From Companilactobacillus kimchii DSM 13961 = JCM 10707 (GTDB taxonomy: Bacteria > Bacillota > Bacilli > Lactobacillales > Lactobacillaceae), in contig NZ_AZDH01000009.1 in assembly GCF_001435445.1 (NCBI RefSeq), positions 98,553 to 162,552 of the forward strand: a stretch of DNA of 64,000 nt, in the 5' to 3' direction. A program made the translations under genes and the position numbers. Shown piece after piece: positions 61,980-64,000 of this stretch (position 1 is its first letter; each line of letters opens with the position of its first letter). The notes below the pieces were generated by a model. It saw nothing but the letters and a program-made list of their open reading frames with translations. It had not been told where the DNA came from and made no database searches.

Positions 61980-63107
61980 ATGAATCTAAGTCGAAAAAAA
62001 TTGATTCAATATGGAATAATCATAGTGTTAGTGTTGTTCATCCTGATATATCCAGTAGAGATTTATAATATCTTTTTAAATATTTTGGGAGTTGCGATGC
62101 CGCTGATTCTGGGAGCTGTATTGGCATATGTCTTAAATATCTTATGTGTTAAATTGGAAAAATATTTTTTCCCCAATACTAAGATCAAAATCTTACAAAA
62201 AAGTCGTCGGGCACTAGTTATTTTGACTACTTTGGTTATTGTGACTTTGGTAATGGTGGGAGTGTTTAGATTAGTCTTGCCTCAATTTTTCAATGCTCTA
62301 GCTGATTTCTTCAAAAATATTCCTTCATTCTTTGAAGGCTTATCGGCTCTGTTAGAAAAAATAAATCATAATTCAGTTATCTCTGATCAACTGGAGTCAA
62401 TGAACATTGATTGGTCATCCGTACAAAGCAAAGTTATGAAGTATTTGACTAGTGGAATGGGTGGTGTCTTTGGTTCAACCTTTAAGGTATTGACTGGTAT
62501 TACTAAAGGCTTTGTCAATTTCATTTTGGCATTAACTTTTGCCATTTATATTCTTGCTACTAAGGAAAAATTAAGTTGTCAGGTTAAAAAGTTGGCTCAT
62601 GCTTATATGAAGAATGAACATATCAAAAAAGTTAAATATGTAGTTGATATTGCGGATGATATGTTCAGTCATTTTATTGCTGGACAAGTTACAGAAGCAA
62701 TTATTTTGGGAAGTTTATGTTCGATAGGAATGTTAATATTTAGATTTCCTTATGCTTTATCAGTCGGTGCATTCGTTAGTATTACAGCCTTAATTCCTAT
62801 TCTGGGAGCATGGTTAGGTGGAATTGTTGGATTCCTATTGATTGCTGTTAGATCACCAATTGAAGCTGTTTTCTTCATTATTTTTCTATTAGTTCTACAA
62901 CAATTTGAAAGTAACGTTATCTATCCACGAGTTGTTGGAACCTCAATTGGATTACCGGGAATTTGGGTTTTGGCTTCAATTACTGTTGGTGGTGGACTCG
63001 GTGGCATTGTAGGGATGCTATTAGGAGTACCCGTAGCCGCAACTATTTATCAATTGCTTAAGAATGATACAAATCGCAGGCTAAATGGAATAGAAAAAGT
63101 AAAATAG
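61980..63107 (+). CDS. AI-2E family transporter
   Basis: A 375-residue membrane protein with about eight helices and the family's C-terminal region: FVSITALIPILGAWLGG, QQFESNVIYPRVVGTS, LPGIWVLASITVGGGLGGI (shortened). RBS GGGGGTAG. Named for TqsA; members in Firmicutes may be ion or small-molecule permeases rather than AI-2 exporters. No AI-2 synthase here. Confidence 0.87.
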   Translation: MNLSRKKLIQYGIIIVLVLFILIYPVEIYNIFLNILGVAMPLILGAVLAYVLNILCVKLEKYFFPNTKIKILQKSRRALVILTTLVIVTLVMVGVFRLVLPQFFNALADFFKNIPSFFEGLSALLEKINHNSVISDQLESMNIDWSSVQSKVMKYLTSGMGGVFGSTFKVLTGITKGFVNFILALTFAIYILATKEKLSCQVKKLAHAYMKNEHIKKVKYVVDIADDMFSHFIAGQVTEAIILGSLCSIGMLIFRFPYALSVGAFVSITALIPILGAWLGGIVGFLLIAVRSPIEAVFFIIFLLVLQQFESNVIYPRVVGTSIGLPGIWVLASITVGGGLGGIVGMLLGVPVAATIYQLLKNDTNRRLNGIEKVK

Positions 63108-63146
63108 TTATATAATTTACAAAATTGCACTAAGGAGAGATGAGTT

Positions 63147-63932
63147 TTGTGGAATAATTATTTTGATTTCGTGTTAATTTTCGTAGCTATCTTTACTTTA
63201 GTTCCGTATTTAACGTCGCTAATAACCTCGTGGTTAGGGCATCTGTCAAAAATTACGTTGGTTAATAATTTGGGAAATAGTAGTCAACTGATTGTTGGTG
63301 GAGTAGGCGTTATTATCCATGAGTTAGGACATGCTATTTTTGCTTATTTGTTTGGACATAAAGTAACCAACGTTCAATTATTAAACTTGAATTATCGTCA
63401 ATCAGGTTCATTGGGATCTGTAGATCATAAGTGGAATGATCGTAATGTTTATCAGATGCTGGGAAACTTCTTTATCGGCTTGGCACCGTATTACATGTGT
63501 TCGTTGGCATTGTACTTGTTACAGAAGTTCTTGTTAAAGGCTCAGTTTAGTTTTAGTACATTGATTCAGAGTTTGAATGTTAACAAGAGTGTTTCCATTA
63601 GCGTAATTTTTGATTCAGTTTTGGATAATATGAAATCAAGCTTTGCTAATGCTTCATGGTGGATGATTCTTGTGTACGTGCTATTGACTATTATGATAGC
63701 CAGTACCGGGTATGATTTGAGTAAGAATGATTTTATTACCGTCAATAAAGGCATTTTGCCATGGATTGTAGTTCTACTAGTTTTAGGGTCAGTATTATAT
63801 TTGTTTAACTTGAGGACTGTCGTTATGACTGGGGCAATTTACTTTGTAGCATTTTCAATTCTGTTTATGTTTCATGCTATTGTTAGTATTGTTTTGTCTA
63901 TGGTTGTTATTAAGATATTGGGATTTATATAA
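63147..63932 (+). CDS. Putative M50-like membrane metallopeptidase
   Basis: A 261-residue membrane protein with six or seven helices. The zinc motif HELGHA lies inside a helix (GVGVIIHELGHAIFAYLFG, about residues 50-68), as in M50/site-2-protease-like intramembrane peptidases. A second Asp ligand cannot be pinpointed (NDRNVYQMLGNFFIG is the nearest NxxxxxxxGN-like segment). TTG start after AAGGAGAG. It may process a membrane signal protein or be inactive. Confidence 0.68.
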   Translation: MWNNYFDFVLIFVAIFTLVPYLTSLITSWLGHLSKITLVNNLGNSSQLIVGGVGVIIHELGHAIFAYLFGHKVTNVQLLNLNYRQSGSLGSVDHKWNDRNVYQMLGNFFIGLAPYYMCSLALYLLQKFLLKAQFSFSTLIQSLNVNKSVSISVIFDSVLDNMKSSFANASWWMILVYVLLTIMIASTGYDLSKNDFITVNKGILPWIVVLLVLGSVLYLFNLRTVVMTGAIYFVAFSILFMFHAIVSIVLSMVVIKILGFI

Positions 63933-63950
63933 AAAGAGACTTCCGATTTG

Positions 63951-64000
63951 AAGTGCCCTAAAATTGTTAGACATAATCTAACAATTTTAGGAGCACTTTT
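63951..64000 (+). terminator. Intrinsic terminator at the window end
   Basis: AAGTGC.CCTAAAATTGTTAG pairs with CTAACAATTTTAGG.GCACTT, then TT at the window end. Confidence 0.82.

Overview
The window is about 64 kb of low-GC (roughly 36%) Gram-positive DNA. Purine-rich Shine-Dalgarno sequences, many TTG/GTG starts, a dltXABCD operon, a WxL surface protein, PTS transporters, cre-type catabolite sites and ROK kinases point to a Lactobacillaceae chromosome. Companilactobacillus (farciminis/alimentarius/crustorum group) is my best guess, from overall feel rather than a marker gene. I saw no rRNA, tRNA, CRISPR array, prophage or complete insertion sequence.

Layout. 1-1.7 kb: the tail of an upstream gene, then a MmcB-like putative nuclease overlapping an sce7725-family gene. 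2-8.6 kb: a 3-hydroxyisobutyrate-dehydrogenase-like oxidoreductase, YitT, a flavodoxin-fold oxidoreductase and two tandem LTA-synthase-like membrane sulfatase-fold proteins. 8.9-12.1 kb: EamA transporter, aldo/keto reductase, SDR, small unknown. 12.2-15.7 kb: glucose-type PTS (IIBC, IIA), an orphan IS3 OrfA-like protein whose RBS sits in a hairpin, and a DeoR regulator. 16-19.6 kb: LytTR/DUF3021 pair and an HrtAB-like ABC transporter divergent from a TetR regulator. 19.7-26.8 kb: two APC permeases, an unrecognised membrane-anchored extracellular protein, DUF1836 and DegV. 26.9-33 kb: MacB-like ABC protein/TetR, PadR/MFS efflux, small alarmone synthetase. 33-38 kb: a MarR plus heterodimeric ABC exporter operon bracketed by long inverted repeats. 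38-51.7 kb: carbohydrate region with GH13 alpha-glucosidase, three GntR regulators, SGNH esterase, a lactose/cellobiose-type PTS (IIB, IIC, IIA), SASA-type acetylesterase, two ROK kinases, GH1 glycosidase and a WxL protein. 52.4-56.8 kb: dltXABCD. 56.9-64 kb: MerR regulator, opuA-type osmolyte ABC transporter with a structured leader, RRNPP-like regulator, AI-2E family transporter and an HELGH membrane protein.

How it works together. The 43.8-49.7 kb operon reads as one pathway: PTS import, deacetylation, glycosidic cleavage and sugar phosphorylation. It is controlled by a perfect GntR-type palindrome present both before the regulator gene and before the operon, plus a consensus cre overlapping the start region. 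Several export systems follow one design (regulator beside or divergent from transporter, palindrome between): TetR/HrtAB-like, PadR/MFS, MarR/ABC. dlt, the LTA-synthase-like pair and WxL belong to envelope biology.

The most unusual material is non-coding. Intergenic regions carry a recurrent family of structured repeats: a terminator-like hairpin of conserved sequence (five copies), an AT-rich spacer, and a long GC-richer hairpin that can hold smaller hairpins nested in its loop. Two full copies in opposite orientation enclose the MarR-ABC operon (33000-38035); related or shortened copies lie near 16.8-17.1, 25.2-25.3 and 30.0-30.2 kb.
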